Positions 36,888-45,156 of a stretch of 64,000 bases of DNA are shown piece by piece. The number at the start of each line of letters is the position of its first letter. Position 1 is the stretch's first letter. The notes beneath the pieces were generated by a model that searched no databases, had not been told where the DNA came from, and saw only the letters and a program-made list of their open reading frames with translations. The DNA comes from Dasania marina DSM 21967 (GTDB taxonomy: Bacteria; Pseudomonadota; Gammaproteobacteria; Pseudomonadales; Dasaniaceae). Location: positions 62,193 through 126,192 of the forward strand of contig NZ_KB891588.1 in assembly GCF_000373485.1 (NCBI RefSeq), read 5' to 3'. A program made the translations under genes and the position numbers.

Positions 36888-37481
36888 ATGAATAAGCTAC
36901 TAGGCGGCGTTATTTCTACGGTAATAATGTCAACTTCTTTATCAGCCTCTGCTGGCGTCATCAACAACTGGGAAGGCACCGGTGTAGACTTTTTCTCCAG
37001 CTGGATAGGCGATACCTTAAGAATTGAAATCGATGCTGGCAATATAACCGCTGGCTCTGGTTGGGATGGTGCTGTCAGAATAGACTCCATAGCAATTAAT
37101 GATTTTGGCGTGGCCTTTGCCAATGCTAGCGATATCACCCTCGACGGCCCAGGGGCATCCTTTGACGGCATAACTGATGGCTGGGGACTCAATGCTAACG
37201 GCTGCCAGGCGCTCACCGGTGGTGTTAACCACCCCTGTTTTAGCGGCAGCGAACTGTTAACCAACAATATGTTCTTTGATTTCACCTTTGCCAATGCTGT
37301 TAGCAACTATACCGATAACCCCCATTTAAAAGTGCGCTTTATCGATGCTAATGGTAACAAAAAAGGCAGCCTGCTATCTCAAGACTTGCCCTCAAGAACC
37401 GTTGTGCCTGAGCCCTCATCTATAGCGCTGCTATTTTTAGGCCTTGCCGGCTTACTGGCTTCACGCCGCCAGCAACATTAA
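36888..37481 (+). CDS. PEP-CTERM sorting domain protein 2
   Basis: A 197-residue exported protein with a signal peptide (MNKLLGGVISTVIMSTSLSASA) and a C-terminal PEP-CTERM signal, VPEPSSIALLFLGLAGLL followed by ASRRQQH. The middle is rich in Gly, Asn and Asp with two cysteines in a NGCQALTGGVNHPCF loop. I recognise no catalytic domain. The ribosome-binding site AAGGCGGAAA precedes the ATG. It is divergent from the first PEP-CTERM gene, and the two C-terminal signals are very similar. Confidence 0.88.
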   Translation: MNKLLGGVISTVIMSTSLSASAGVINNWEGTGVDFFSSWIGDTLRIEIDAGNITAGSGWDGAVRIDSIAINDFGVAFANASDITLDGPGASFDGITDGWGLNANGCQALTGGVNHPCFSGSELLTNNMFFDFTFANAVSNYTDNPHLKVRFIDANGNKKGSLLSQDLPSRTVVPEPSSIALLFLGLAGLLASRRQQH

Positions 37482-37509
37482 AGGGCTATCCCGCCCCTAA
37501 GCTACACTC

Positions 37510-37538
37510 CCCAACCGCAGGGCAACCCTGCGGTTGGG
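37510..37538 (+). terminator. Hairpin after PEP-CTERM gene 2
   Basis: A perfect 13-base-pair stem CCCAACCGCAGGG with a CAA loop, 28 bases after the stop. No T-run follows, so it may stabilise the mRNA as much as end it. Confidence 0.7.
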
Positions 37539-37573
37539 CTGCATAATCTATATACACCGATAACCCCTTTCCA

Positions 37574-37587
37574 TTGATCCACATCAA
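37574..37587. promoter_or_regulatory. Fnr/Anr box upstream of hemN
   Basis: TTGATCCACATCAA is a perfect match to the Fnr consensus TTGAT-N4-ATCAA. Its centre is 41.5 bases before the start site predicted from a TACACT -10 hexamer at 37610-37615, the class II position for Fnr activation. Confidence 0.9.
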
Positions 37588-37653
37588 CACAGCAAAAACA
37601 CCACCCCGCTACACTTTCTGCATCATTCACCACACTTAAAATAGCCTTGCATT

Positions 37654-39072
37654 ATGAGCGACCAGGCCCACCTAACCATTGTTTCAGACAAAAATGCTGG
37701 CACCCATGCCCAGGTTTTGTCCAGTAAATACGATGTGGCCGGGCCACGCTATACCTCTTACCCAACTGCACCGCATTTTAGTGTCGACTTTGGCTGTAAT
37801 GAATATCGGCAAGAGCTAATCAAACAAAGAGGCAGCTCTATAGCACCGCTTTCGCTCTATGTGCACATCCCTTTTTGTAAAAACATTTGCTACTACTGCG
37901 CCTGTAATAAAATCGTTACTCGTGACAGCACGGTAAGCCGGCGCTATTTAAACTATCTCAATAAAGAGATAGCCATGCAGGCCGAACTGGCCGGACAAGC
38001 GCGGCCGGTTACCCAGCTGCATTTTGGTGGCGGCACCCCCACCTTTTTAAACGATGCGGAACTGACTGAGCTTATGCACCACCTAGGCCAGCACTTTAAG
38101 CTTAGCGACAGCCCCGACCGTGAATACAGCATAGAAATAGACCCACGCACGGTAAATAAAGATAGGCTCGCGCTATTAAAAGGCTTGGGGTTTAATCGCC
38201 TAAGCTTTGGCGTGCAAGATTTTGACCCCGAGGTACAAACAGCTATCAACCGCTGCCAATCCTTTAATATGCTGCTATCGCTAACCAATGCTGCCCGGCT
38301 GTATCAATTTAAATCGGTGAGCTACGACCTCATTTATGGCCTACCCAAGCAAAACCTGCAATCGCTCACTAACACCCTAGAGCAGGTACTGGAACTGGCC
38401 CCCGACCGCATTACTTTTTACAATTACGCCCACCTACCTGCCCGTTTTAGCAGCCAGCGCGCCATAGACCGCCACACCTTACCCAGCACAGGGCAGCGCC
38501 TAGAGATGCTGGCCTTGATTGCCGATGTACTCACCACGGCCGGCTACGTTTATATAGGCATGGACCATTTTGTTAAACCCAATGACGAACTGGCCATCGC
38601 CCAACAAGAAGGCCGTTTGCAACGCAACTTCCAAGGCTATTCCACCTGCCTAGCCCCCGACCTAATTGGCTTAGGCGTATCATCCATCAGCTCACTACGC
38701 CACAGCTACGCCCAAAACGAAAAAGACCTAGAGCGTTACTACGAACAACTGGATAACAACCGCCTCGCCATTAGCCGCGGCCTGCGTTTAAGCCACGACG
38801 ACGAAGTTCGCCGCCATATTATTAGCGAGCTTATCTGCAACCTAAACTTGGATATCAAACAAGTAGAGCAACACTTTCAATTATGTTTTTTCGAATATTT
38901 TGCCAACATTTTAGAAACACTGAAAACATACCAAAAGGATGGCTTAATCCTTATGGAGAGTGATAAAATCCGCGTCACCTTAGAAGGGCGGTCTATGCTG
39001 AGAAATATCTGTATGACTTTTGACCGATATTTAAGCAGCGACGCACAGCCTCGTTACTCAAACACACTGTAA
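37654..39072 (+). CDS. hemN: Oxygen-independent coproporphyrinogen III oxidase
   Basis: This radical-SAM enzyme makes protoporphyrinogen IX without oxygen. The cluster motif reads C75-x3-C79-x2-C82-x-C84 in HIPFCKNICYYCACNK. GPRYTSYPTAPHFS at the N-terminus, the HFGGGTPTFL segment, and DLIGLGVSSIS are typical HemN blocks. Length is normal at 472 residues. A perfect Fnr box is upstream and the fnr gene begins 34 bases after the stop, consistent with oxygen-dependent control. Confidence 0.95.
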   Translation: MSDQAHLTIVSDKNAGTHAQVLSSKYDVAGPRYTSYPTAPHFSVDFGCNEYRQELIKQRGSSIAPLSLYVHIPFCKNICYYCACNKIVTRDSTVSRRYLNYLNKEIAMQAELAGQARPVTQLHFGGGTPTFLNDAELTELMHHLGQHFKLSDSPDREYSIEIDPRTVNKDRLALLKGLGFNRLSFGVQDFDPEVQTAINRCQSFNMLLSLTNAARLYQFKSVSYDLIYGLPKQNLQSLTNTLEQVLELAPDRITFYNYAHLPARFSSQRAIDRHTLPSTGQRLEMLALIADVLTTAGYVYIGMDHFVKPNDELAIAQQEGRLQRNFQGYSTCLAPDLIGLGVSSISSLRHSYAQNEKDLERYYEQLDNNRLAISRGLRLSHDDEVRRHIISELICNLNLDIKQVEQHFQLCFFEYFANILETLKTYQKDGLILMESDKIRVTLEGRSMLRNICMTFDRYLSSDAQPRYSNTL

Positions 39073-39106
39073 CCTTCTTATTTGACCCACAGGATATTGT
39101 CAGATT

Positions 39107-39865
39107 ATGGCTGAGAAAAGCGCATTAGCAGGTAATCTATTGAGCAGTAGTGATAAGTCCTGCCCCCACAACCACCAAGTGTCCTGTAACGACTGCCGCC
39201 TAGGCAGCATCTGCCTACCACTGGCGATGAAAGATGATGATATCGTCAAGCTGGAAGAGATAGTACAGCGCGGCCGCCCCTTACAAAAAAACGACCATAT
39301 TTACCGCGCACACGATAAGTTTCACTCCGTGTATGCGGTACGCTCCGGCACCGTCAAAACCTATAGAGTCACCAACGATGGCCAAGAGCAAATTACTGGC
39401 TTTTACTTTCCCGGCGAAATTATGGGCATGGATGGCATAGGTTCCGGCAAGTACGCCAACTCAGCCAGAGCATTAGAAACCGCCGCCATCTGCGAAATCC
39501 CCTTTGATAGGTTGGAGGCACTCAGCACCGAAGTGCCCAATATGCAACGTCACTTTTTCCAGCTGATGAGCCAAGAGATAACCAGCGATCAACAGCTAAT
39601 CACTTTGTTGAGTAAAAATTCTGCCGAAGAGCGCATCGCAGCCTTGCTAATTAGCATCTCAGCACGTATGGTGCGCCGCAAACTGTCAGGCACGCAATTT
39701 AGGCTGCCTATGTCACGTACCGATATAGGCAATTACCTAGGTTTAACCATAGAAACAGTCAGTCGAGTTTTTAGCCGCTTTAAAAAACAAAACCTTGTTG
39801 ATGTTGATGGCAAGGAAATTACTCTAAAAGATTTAGAGGCCTTAAGAGAAATCGCTGATATGTAA
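39107..39865 (+). CDS. fnr: Fnr/Anr family oxygen-sensing transcriptional regulator
   Basis: A CRP/FNR-type activator of 252 residues that senses oxygen through a 4Fe-4S cluster. The cluster cysteines are C27-x2-C30-x5-C36 and Cys129 in AAICEIPFD. The cyclic-nucleotide-type domain is followed by a helix-turn-helix in which Glu216, Ser219 and Arg220 (TIETVSRVF) match the base-reading residues of FNR, so it should recognise TTGAT-N4-ATCAA. It lies between hemN and the cbb3 oxidase genes. Confidence 0.93.
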   Translation: MAEKSALAGNLLSSSDKSCPHNHQVSCNDCRLGSICLPLAMKDDDIVKLEEIVQRGRPLQKNDHIYRAHDKFHSVYAVRSGTVKTYRVTNDGQEQITGFYFPGEIMGMDGIGSGKYANSARALETAAICEIPFDRLEALSTEVPNMQRHFFQLMSQEITSDQQLITLLSKNSAEERIAALLISISARMVRRKLSGTQFRLPMSRTDIGNYLGLTIETVSRVFSRFKKQNLVDVDGKEITLKDLEALREIADM

Positions 39866-39917
39866 GCGACAAGCCCCGCAAGATGGCATCTTTTAAGACA
39901 CGACTCTTTCACAAAAA

Positions 39918-39941
39918 AAAACCAACCTTTTACCTGGTTTT
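39918..39941 (+). terminator. Weak hairpin after fnr
   Basis: AAAACCA pairs with TGGTTTT around a ten-base loop that can pair partly further. It may separate the hemN-fnr transcript from ccoN. Confidence 0.4.
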
Positions 39942-40039
39942 CACTCAAGGCAACTATAGCCTAAGTGATCAATGGATAGGCTGTTATACATCCTATCTGT
40001 ATTAACAAAAAACAAACGTTCAAATACATAGGGTTATTT

Positions 40040-41467
40040 ATGAATAATCAGCTTGAGCACCCTGTATACAATTACAAGGTGGTACGCCAGTTTACGATCA
40101 TGACCGTAGCCTGGGGTGTTATTGGGATGGCCATAGGGGTGCTTATTGCCGCACAGCTGGCCTGGCCTGCGCTAAATTTTGAGACGCCTTGGCTCACCTT
40201 TAGCCGTCTGCGTCCACTGCATACCAACACCGTTATTTTTGCCTTTGGTGGCTCAGCATTATTTGCTACCTCACTGTTTGTAGTGCAGCGTACTTGTCAG
40301 GCTCGCCTGCTCTCAGACAAGCTCGCCTCCTTTGTCTTTTGGGGCTGGCAACTGGTTATCGTCTCAGCCTTCATATCGCTGCCACTGGGCTACACAACGT
40401 CTAAAGAGTACGCCGAGCTAGAATGGCCTATCGACATTTTATTGGCCATTGTCTGGATAGCCTATGCCGTACTATTTTTTGGCACTATCACTAAACGCAA
40501 AACCAGCCACATCTATGTCGCCAACTGGTTTTACGGTGCCTTTATCATCACCGTTGCCGTCTTGCACATCGTCAACAGCGCCGCTATCCCGGTAAGCATG
40601 ATGAAATCTTATTCGGTCTATGCCGGTGCTGCCGATGCCATGGTGCAATGGTGGTACGGACATAACGCAGTAGGTTTCTTCTTAACGGCAGGTTTCTTAG
40701 GCATTATGTACTACTTCGTGCCTAAACAAGCGGGTAGACCGGTCTACTCATACCGCTTATCCATTGTGCACTTCTGGGCATTAATTTCGTTATACATATG
40801 GGCCGGCCCTCACCACTTACACTACACCGCACTACCTGACTGGGCACAAAGCCTGGGCATGGTGATGTCATTAATCCTCTTAGCACCTAGCTGGGGCGGC
40901 ATGATTAACGGCATGATGACCTTGAGTGGCGCTTGGCACAAATTGCGCACCGACCCCATCTTGCGCTTCTTGGTCGTGTCTCTATCGTTTTACGGCATGT
41001 CGACCTTTGAAGGCCCGATGATGGCGATTAAGACGGTAAACTCACTGTCGCACTACACCGATTGGACCATAGGTCATGTACACGCCGGTGCTTTAGGTTG
41101 GGTAGCCATGGTAACTATTGGTGCCATCTATCACTTAGTGCCCGTGATGTTTAACAAAGACGCTATGTACAGCACCCCCTTAATTAATGTGCACTTCTGG
41201 CTGGCCACTATAGGCACGGTACTGTACATCAGCTCTATGTGGGTAAACGGTATCTTACAAGGCTTAATGTGGCGCGCGTATAACGCTGACGGCACCTTGA
41301 CCTATAGTTTTGTAGACTCTGTAGAAGCCAGTTTTCCCGGCTATGTGGTACGCCTCATTGGTGGTATCACCTTCTTTGCGGGCATGCTGTTTATGGCTTA
41401 CAACGTATGGCAAACCACTCGCAACACTGAAGCAGCAGCGAACAACCCTGCTACTGCAGCCGCTTAA
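40040..41467 (+). CDS. ccoN: cbb3-type cytochrome c oxidase subunit I
   Basis: The haem-copper catalytic subunit of the high-affinity oxidase used at low oxygen. It has 475 residues with about twelve helices. Recognisable parts are [21 protein letters not shown] with a haem b ligand His, the [28 protein letters not shown] block containing the copper-ligand His and cross-linking Tyr region, and [18 protein letters not shown] with the paired haem ligands. It leads ccoNOQP. Confidence 0.96.
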   Translation: MNNQLEHPVYNYKVVRQFTIMTVAWGVIGMAIGVLIAAQLAWPALNFETPWLTFSRLRPLHTNTVIFAFGGSALFATSLFVVQRTCQARLLSDKLASFVFWGWQLVIVSAFISLPLGYTTSKEYAELEWPIDILLAIVWIAYAVLFFGTITKRKTSHIYVANWFYGAFIITVAVLHIVNSAAIPVSMMKSYSVYAGAADAMVQWWYGHNAVGFFLTAGFLGIMYYFVPKQAGRPVYSYRLSIVHFWALISLYIWAGPHHLHYTALPDWAQSLGMVMSLILLAPSWGGMINGMMTLSGAWHKLRTDPILRFLVVSLSFYGMSTFEGPMMAIKTVNSLSHYTDWTIGHVHAGALGWVAMVTIGAIYHLVPVMFNKDAMYSTPLINVHFWLATIGTVLYISSMWVNGILQGLMWRAYNADGTLTYSFVDSVEASFPGYVVRLIGGITFFAGMLFMAYNVWQTTRNTEAAANNPATAAA

Positions 41468-41486
41468 GCGCCGGAGGATAGTTAAA

Positions 41487-42095
41487 ATGAATCATGATTT
41501 TGTAGAAAAAAATATTGGTGTCATGTCGGTGTTGGTTATTGTAGCCATCAGCTTTGGTGCTCTAGTAGAAATCGTACCGCTATTTTTCATCAAGCAAACC
41601 ACTGAGCCGATAGCGGGGCTTATGCCCTACACCGCGCTACAACTGGAAGGCCGCGATATCTATATACGTGAGGGCTGCAGCAACTGTCACTCACAAATGA
41701 TACGCCCTATGCGCGCAGAAACTGAGCGCTACGGCCACTATTCCGTAGCCGGTGAATCGGTATACGACCACCCCTTCCTATGGGGCTCTAAGCGCACCGG
41801 GCCAGATTTGGCGCGCGTAGGCGGCCGTTACAGTGATGATTGGCACCGTGCTCACTTAATGAATCCTAGAGATGTCGTGCCCGAGTCGAATATGCCTGCC
41901 TTCCCTTGGTTGTTTGAAAACAGCTTAACTGGCGAGCATACAGCCGCTAAAATGCGCGCCCTGCGTATAGTCGGTGTGCCTTACACTGACCAAGATATTG
42001 CTGGCGCTAAAGAAGCAGTAGCAGGCAGGGTGGAAATTGAAGCCCTGATTGCCTACTTACAAAACCTCGGCCTATTGCTTAAGCATAAACGCTAA
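41487..42095 (+). CDS. ccoO: cbb3-type cytochrome c oxidase subunit II (mono-haem)
   Basis: A 202-residue membrane-anchored cytochrome c. The haem site is C64-SN-C67-H68 in [14 protein letters not shown], followed by [33 protein letters not shown], typical of CcoO. I use the ATG after the GGAGG site, well inside a longer open frame that runs back into ccoN. It passes electrons from CcoP to CcoN. Confidence 0.95.
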   Translation: MNHDFVEKNIGVMSVLVIVAISFGALVEIVPLFFIKQTTEPIAGLMPYTALQLEGRDIYIREGCSNCHSQMIRPMRAETERYGHYSVAGESVYDHPFLWGSKRTGPDLARVGGRYSDDWHRAHLMNPRDVVPESNMPAFPWLFENSLTGEHTAAKMRALRIVGVPYTDQDIAGAKEAVAGRVEIEALIAYLQNLGLLLKHKR

Positions 42096-42109
42096 GCGGG
42101 GAGACTGGC

Positions 42110-42274
42110 ATGGACATTAATACATTTCGCGGTTTAGCCACAGTGTTTGCCTTTATCGCATTCATTAGCATATGCCTATGGGCTTACAGCAAGCAGCGTA
42201 AAAAAGACTTTGATGACGCCGCCAATTTACCCTTTGCCGATGACAAACCCTCATCAGACGGAGAATCTCAATGA
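42110..42274 (+). CDS. ccoQ: cbb3-type oxidase subunit CcoQ
   Basis: A 54-residue single-helix protein (MDINTFRGLATVFAFIAFIS, then ICLWAYSKQRKKDFDDAANL). The charged motif after the helix is typical of CcoQ. The stop overlaps the ccoP ATG as ATGA. It is too short to be picked by length-based ORF calls but sits exactly in the expected place. It stabilises the oxidase complex. Confidence 0.9.
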   Translation: MDINTFRGLATVFAFIAFISICLWAYSKQRKKDFDDAANLPFADDKPSSDGESQ

Positions 42275-43152
42275 GTCCTTTCTGGAGTGCATGGATAATA
42301 ATCCTAACCACTATCTTTTTAATGGGTATCAGCTGGATACTACTGGCTAACCGTAAAACGCAAGACCGTGGCCCCGATGCCACTACCGGCCACGAGTACG
42401 ACGGTATCGTTGAATACGACAACCCCATGCCCCTATGGTGGATACAAGCGTTTGTCCTCACTATTATTTTTGGCATAGGTTACCTCATTGCCTACCCCGG
42501 CATGGGTAACTGGCCCGGCGTATTGGGATGGACCTCTGTCGGCCAATGGCAGGAAGAAGTAGACCAAGCGGCAGAGCGCTACGACGACGTGTTTGCCGAC
42601 TACTCAGCCACCCCTATTCCCGAGCTAGCGCAAGACCCTAAAGCCATGCGCATGGCGCAACGTATGTTTGCTAACAACTGTGCCGTTTGTCACGGTGCCG
42701 ATGCAGGCGGCGGCTACGGCTTCCCTAACTTAACCGACACCGATTGGTTATACGGCGGCAGCCCTGAGCAAATCAAAACCACCATTACCCACGGCCGTAA
42801 CGCCGCGATGCCTCAGTGGGGCAACGTCGTCGGCGATCAGGGTGTGCGTGAGATTAGCGCCTATGTATACAGTTTAAACGGCCGTGAGGCCGATGCAGGC
42901 TTAGCAGCCGAAGGTGGCAAAAAGTTTCAAATGTTTTGCTCTAGCTGCCACGGTAAAGATGCCAAGGGTAACTACGCTTTTGGTGCGCCTAACCTAAGTG
43001 ACAGCGTCTGGTTATATGGCGGCTCTATGGGCCAAATTCAGCACACCTTACAAAACGGTCGCTCGGGCCACATGCCTGCGCACCAAGAGCTACTGAGTGC
43101 CGATAAAATCCATATGCTAAGTAGCTACGTGTGGAGCTTATCTAATCAGTAA
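42271..43152 (+). CDS. ccoP: cbb3-type cytochrome c oxidase subunit III (di-haem)
   Basis: The entry point for electrons into the oxidase. Two membrane helices (about residues 8-26 and 56-76) precede two cytochrome c domains with haem sites C137-AV-C140-H141 and C223-SS-C226-H227. The EYDGIVEYDNPMPLWW segment between the helices is typical of CcoP. Length is normal at 293 residues. Confidence 0.96.
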   Translation: MSPFWSAWIIILTTIFLMGISWILLANRKTQDRGPDATTGHEYDGIVEYDNPMPLWWIQAFVLTIIFGIGYLIAYPGMGNWPGVLGWTSVGQWQEEVDQAAERYDDVFADYSATPIPELAQDPKAMRMAQRMFANNCAVCHGADAGGGYGFPNLTDTDWLYGGSPEQIKTTITHGRNAAMPQWGNVVGDQGVREISAYVYSLNGREADAGLAAEGGKKFQMFCSSCHGKDAKGNYAFGAPNLSDSVWLYGGSMGQIQHTLQNGRSGHMPAHQELLSADKIHMLSSYVWSLSNQ

Positions 43153-43210
43153 GCAACAACACTTTAACAACATTTTTTAATTATTAGTTTGTTCAACGTT
43201 TGAGGTAATC

Positions 43211-44614
43211 ATGACTAAGCAGCGCGATCCTGTTGAAGAGTTTCACCCCGCCGGGGTCGCCGAGTTAGACCTTTACCAAAAACGTGAAAAAATCTACACC
43301 CGAAAAATTGAAGGTTTCTACCAGAAGATTCGAGTGTACACGGGTTGGCCATTACTACTGCTCTATTTTATAGTGCCGTGGCTAACATGGAATGGTCACC
43401 CCGCTGTTTTATTCGACCTACCCGCCAGACAATTCCACGTCTTTTTTTGGACTTTCTGGCCACAAGATTTTTATTTATTGGCCGGCATTTTAATTATTGC
43501 CGCCTTTGCCTTGTTTACTGTCACCGCTTGGGTGGGACGTGTTTGGTGTGGCTACACCTGCCCGCAAACCGTTTGGACCGCTATTTTTATGTGGGCCGAA
43601 CAAAAGTTTGAAGGCAGCCGCAACCAGCGTATCAAGCTAGACAACAAACCCATGCACTGGCAGAAGTTTTTCCGCAAACTGGCCAAGCACACGGTTTGGG
43701 TCAGCGTTTCTCTCGCTACCGGCGTCACCTTTGTTGGCTATTTCACCCCTATTTACGATTTAGTTTTTCTCTTAGATTACGGCCTATGGGGCTCGATGTG
43801 GATTACCTTTTTCACCTGCGCCACTTACATTAATGCCGGCTATATGCGCGAACAAGTGTGCATTTATATGTGCCCCTATGCGCGCTTTCAATCAGTAATG
43901 TTCGACAAAGACACGCTATTAGTATCCTACGATACCAAGCGTGGTGAACCCAGAGGCTCGCGTAAAAAAGACACTAACCTAGAACAAGAAAACTTAGGCG
44001 CCTGTGTCGATTGTAATATCTGCGTACAAGTTTGCCCCACCGGCATAGATATACGCGACGGCCTACAGGTGGAGTGTATTAACTGCGCCCTGTGTATAGA
44101 CGGCTGTAATAGCGTGATGGATCAAATGGGTTATGAGCGTGGCCTGATACGCTACACCACCGAGCACGAATTAGAAGGCTATAAAGGCAACCGCTACCAT
44201 CCGCGTTTTATCGCCTATGGCGTGGTCCTGCTGATTATGCTCACTGCCTTTGGCTACAGCCTGCTTACCCGCATCCCGCTGGAAGCTGACGTGGTGCGTG
44301 AACGCGGCAAGCTCTACCAACGCACCCCCACAGGCCATATAGAAAACATGTATGTGCTAAAAATCATGAATAAAGATCAACAGCCCCATACCTATAGTAT
44401 TTCCTTTAGCGGCTTGGATCAGGCTGAACTTAAAGGTGATACTGAAAAAACCTTAGGCGCCGGTGAAATCCTCGAGTTACCAGTGCGTCTTAATATCGCC
44501 CCAGAGCAGCTACAGCGCTTAAACAGTACAATTTATTATCATATAAGGTCACTGGACGACCCCGACATTCACATGAGCATAGAAAGCCGCTTTATAGGCC
44601 CAGGAACTCCTTAA
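43211..44614 (+). CDS. ccoG: Cytochrome oxidase accessory protein CcoG (RdxA/FixG)
   Basis: A membrane iron-sulphur protein that reduces Cu(II) for oxidase assembly. VGRVWCGYTCPQTVWTAIFMWAE and the two ferredoxin-type clusters CVDCNICVQVCPTGIDIRDG and CINCALCIDGCN are diagnostic. Five to six helices and a C-terminal Ig-like domain follow. Its TAATG junction with ccoH shows coupled translation. Confidence 0.95.
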   Translation: MTKQRDPVEEFHPAGVAELDLYQKREKIYTRKIEGFYQKIRVYTGWPLLLLYFIVPWLTWNGHPAVLFDLPARQFHVFFWTFWPQDFYLLAGILIIAAFALFTVTAWVGRVWCGYTCPQTVWTAIFMWAEQKFEGSRNQRIKLDNKPMHWQKFFRKLAKHTVWVSVSLATGVTFVGYFTPIYDLVFLLDYGLWGSMWITFFTCATYINAGYMREQVCIYMCPYARFQSVMFDKDTLLVSYDTKRGEPRGSRKKDTNLEQENLGACVDCNICVQVCPTGIDIRDGLQVECINCALCIDGCNSVMDQMGYERGLIRYTTEHELEGYKGNRYHPRFIAYGVVLLIMLTAFGYSLLTRIPLEADVVRERGKLYQRTPTGHIENMYVLKIMNKDQQPHTYSISFSGLDQAELKGDTEKTLGAGEILELPVRLNIAPEQLQRLNSTIYYHIRSLDDPDIHMSIESRFIGPGTP

Positions 44615-45153
44615 TGAATAACAGTGATAACGGCAAGCAGCCAGCGCCTTGGTACCGACAGTTTTGGTTATGGTTTCTTGTTTTTTTCCCCGCGTTAGCG
44701 GTAGTGGCGGGCACCATCACCATTATTATTGCGGTAAAAAATGAAGACAGCCTAGTACGCGACGATTACTACAAAGCGGGGCTAGCCATTAACAGCGTCC
44801 TCGCCCATGATAAGTTTGCCAGCCAACATAATGTGCAAGGGGCGCTGCTCATAGACCCTCTCACCGGCGGCCTACAGCTGGAACTGCAAGGTGATTTAGA
44901 GACGCTACCTAACAGCCTACAACTAGACTTTATCCACCCCGCCGCGCAGCCGCTAGATTTTAGCGTGAGCCTACTCAAACGCCGTGACAACCTCTACTTG
45001 GGGCAGCTAGATCATAGCCTTAACAATCGCTGGTATTTACAACTCAGTGATAAACAGGCCGACACAGATAAAACCTGGCGTTTAAGCGCAGAACTTAACT
45101 TTGCCACCGATCATGGCGAGCGCATTAGCCTTAGTTTTGCCCCCTCGCTGTAA
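44614..45153 (+). CDS. ccoH: FixH/CcoH family protein
   Basis: A 179-residue single-pass membrane protein with a FixH-type YRQFWLWFLVFFPALAVVAG start, the NEDSLVRDDYYKAGLAIN motif and a periplasmic beta-rich domain. It helps assemble the cbb3 oxidase. It sits between ccoG and ccoI and is coupled to ccoG. Confidence 0.9.
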   Translation: MNNSDNGKQPAPWYRQFWLWFLVFFPALAVVAGTITIIIAVKNEDSLVRDDYYKAGLAINSVLAHDKFASQHNVQGALLIDPLTGGLQLELQGDLETLPNSLQLDFIHPAAQPLDFSVSLLKRRDNLYLGQLDHSLNNRWYLQLSDKQADTDKTWRLSAELNFATDHGERISLSFAPSL

Positions 45154-45156
45154 ACC

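Noticed and set aside
39942-40039. Fnr box before ccoN
   Set aside because: Only a half-site-like GTGATCAA is present and the partner half does not match, so I do not call a site.
41343-41486. Longer ccoO reading frame starting inside ccoN
   Set aside because: The CcoO family begins at [11 protein letters not shown], directly after a GGAGG ribosome-binding site; the upstream part is ccoN in another frame.
42147-42350. 67-codon frame overlapping ccoQ and ccoP
   Set aside because: It is out of frame with both recognised subunits and resembles no protein.
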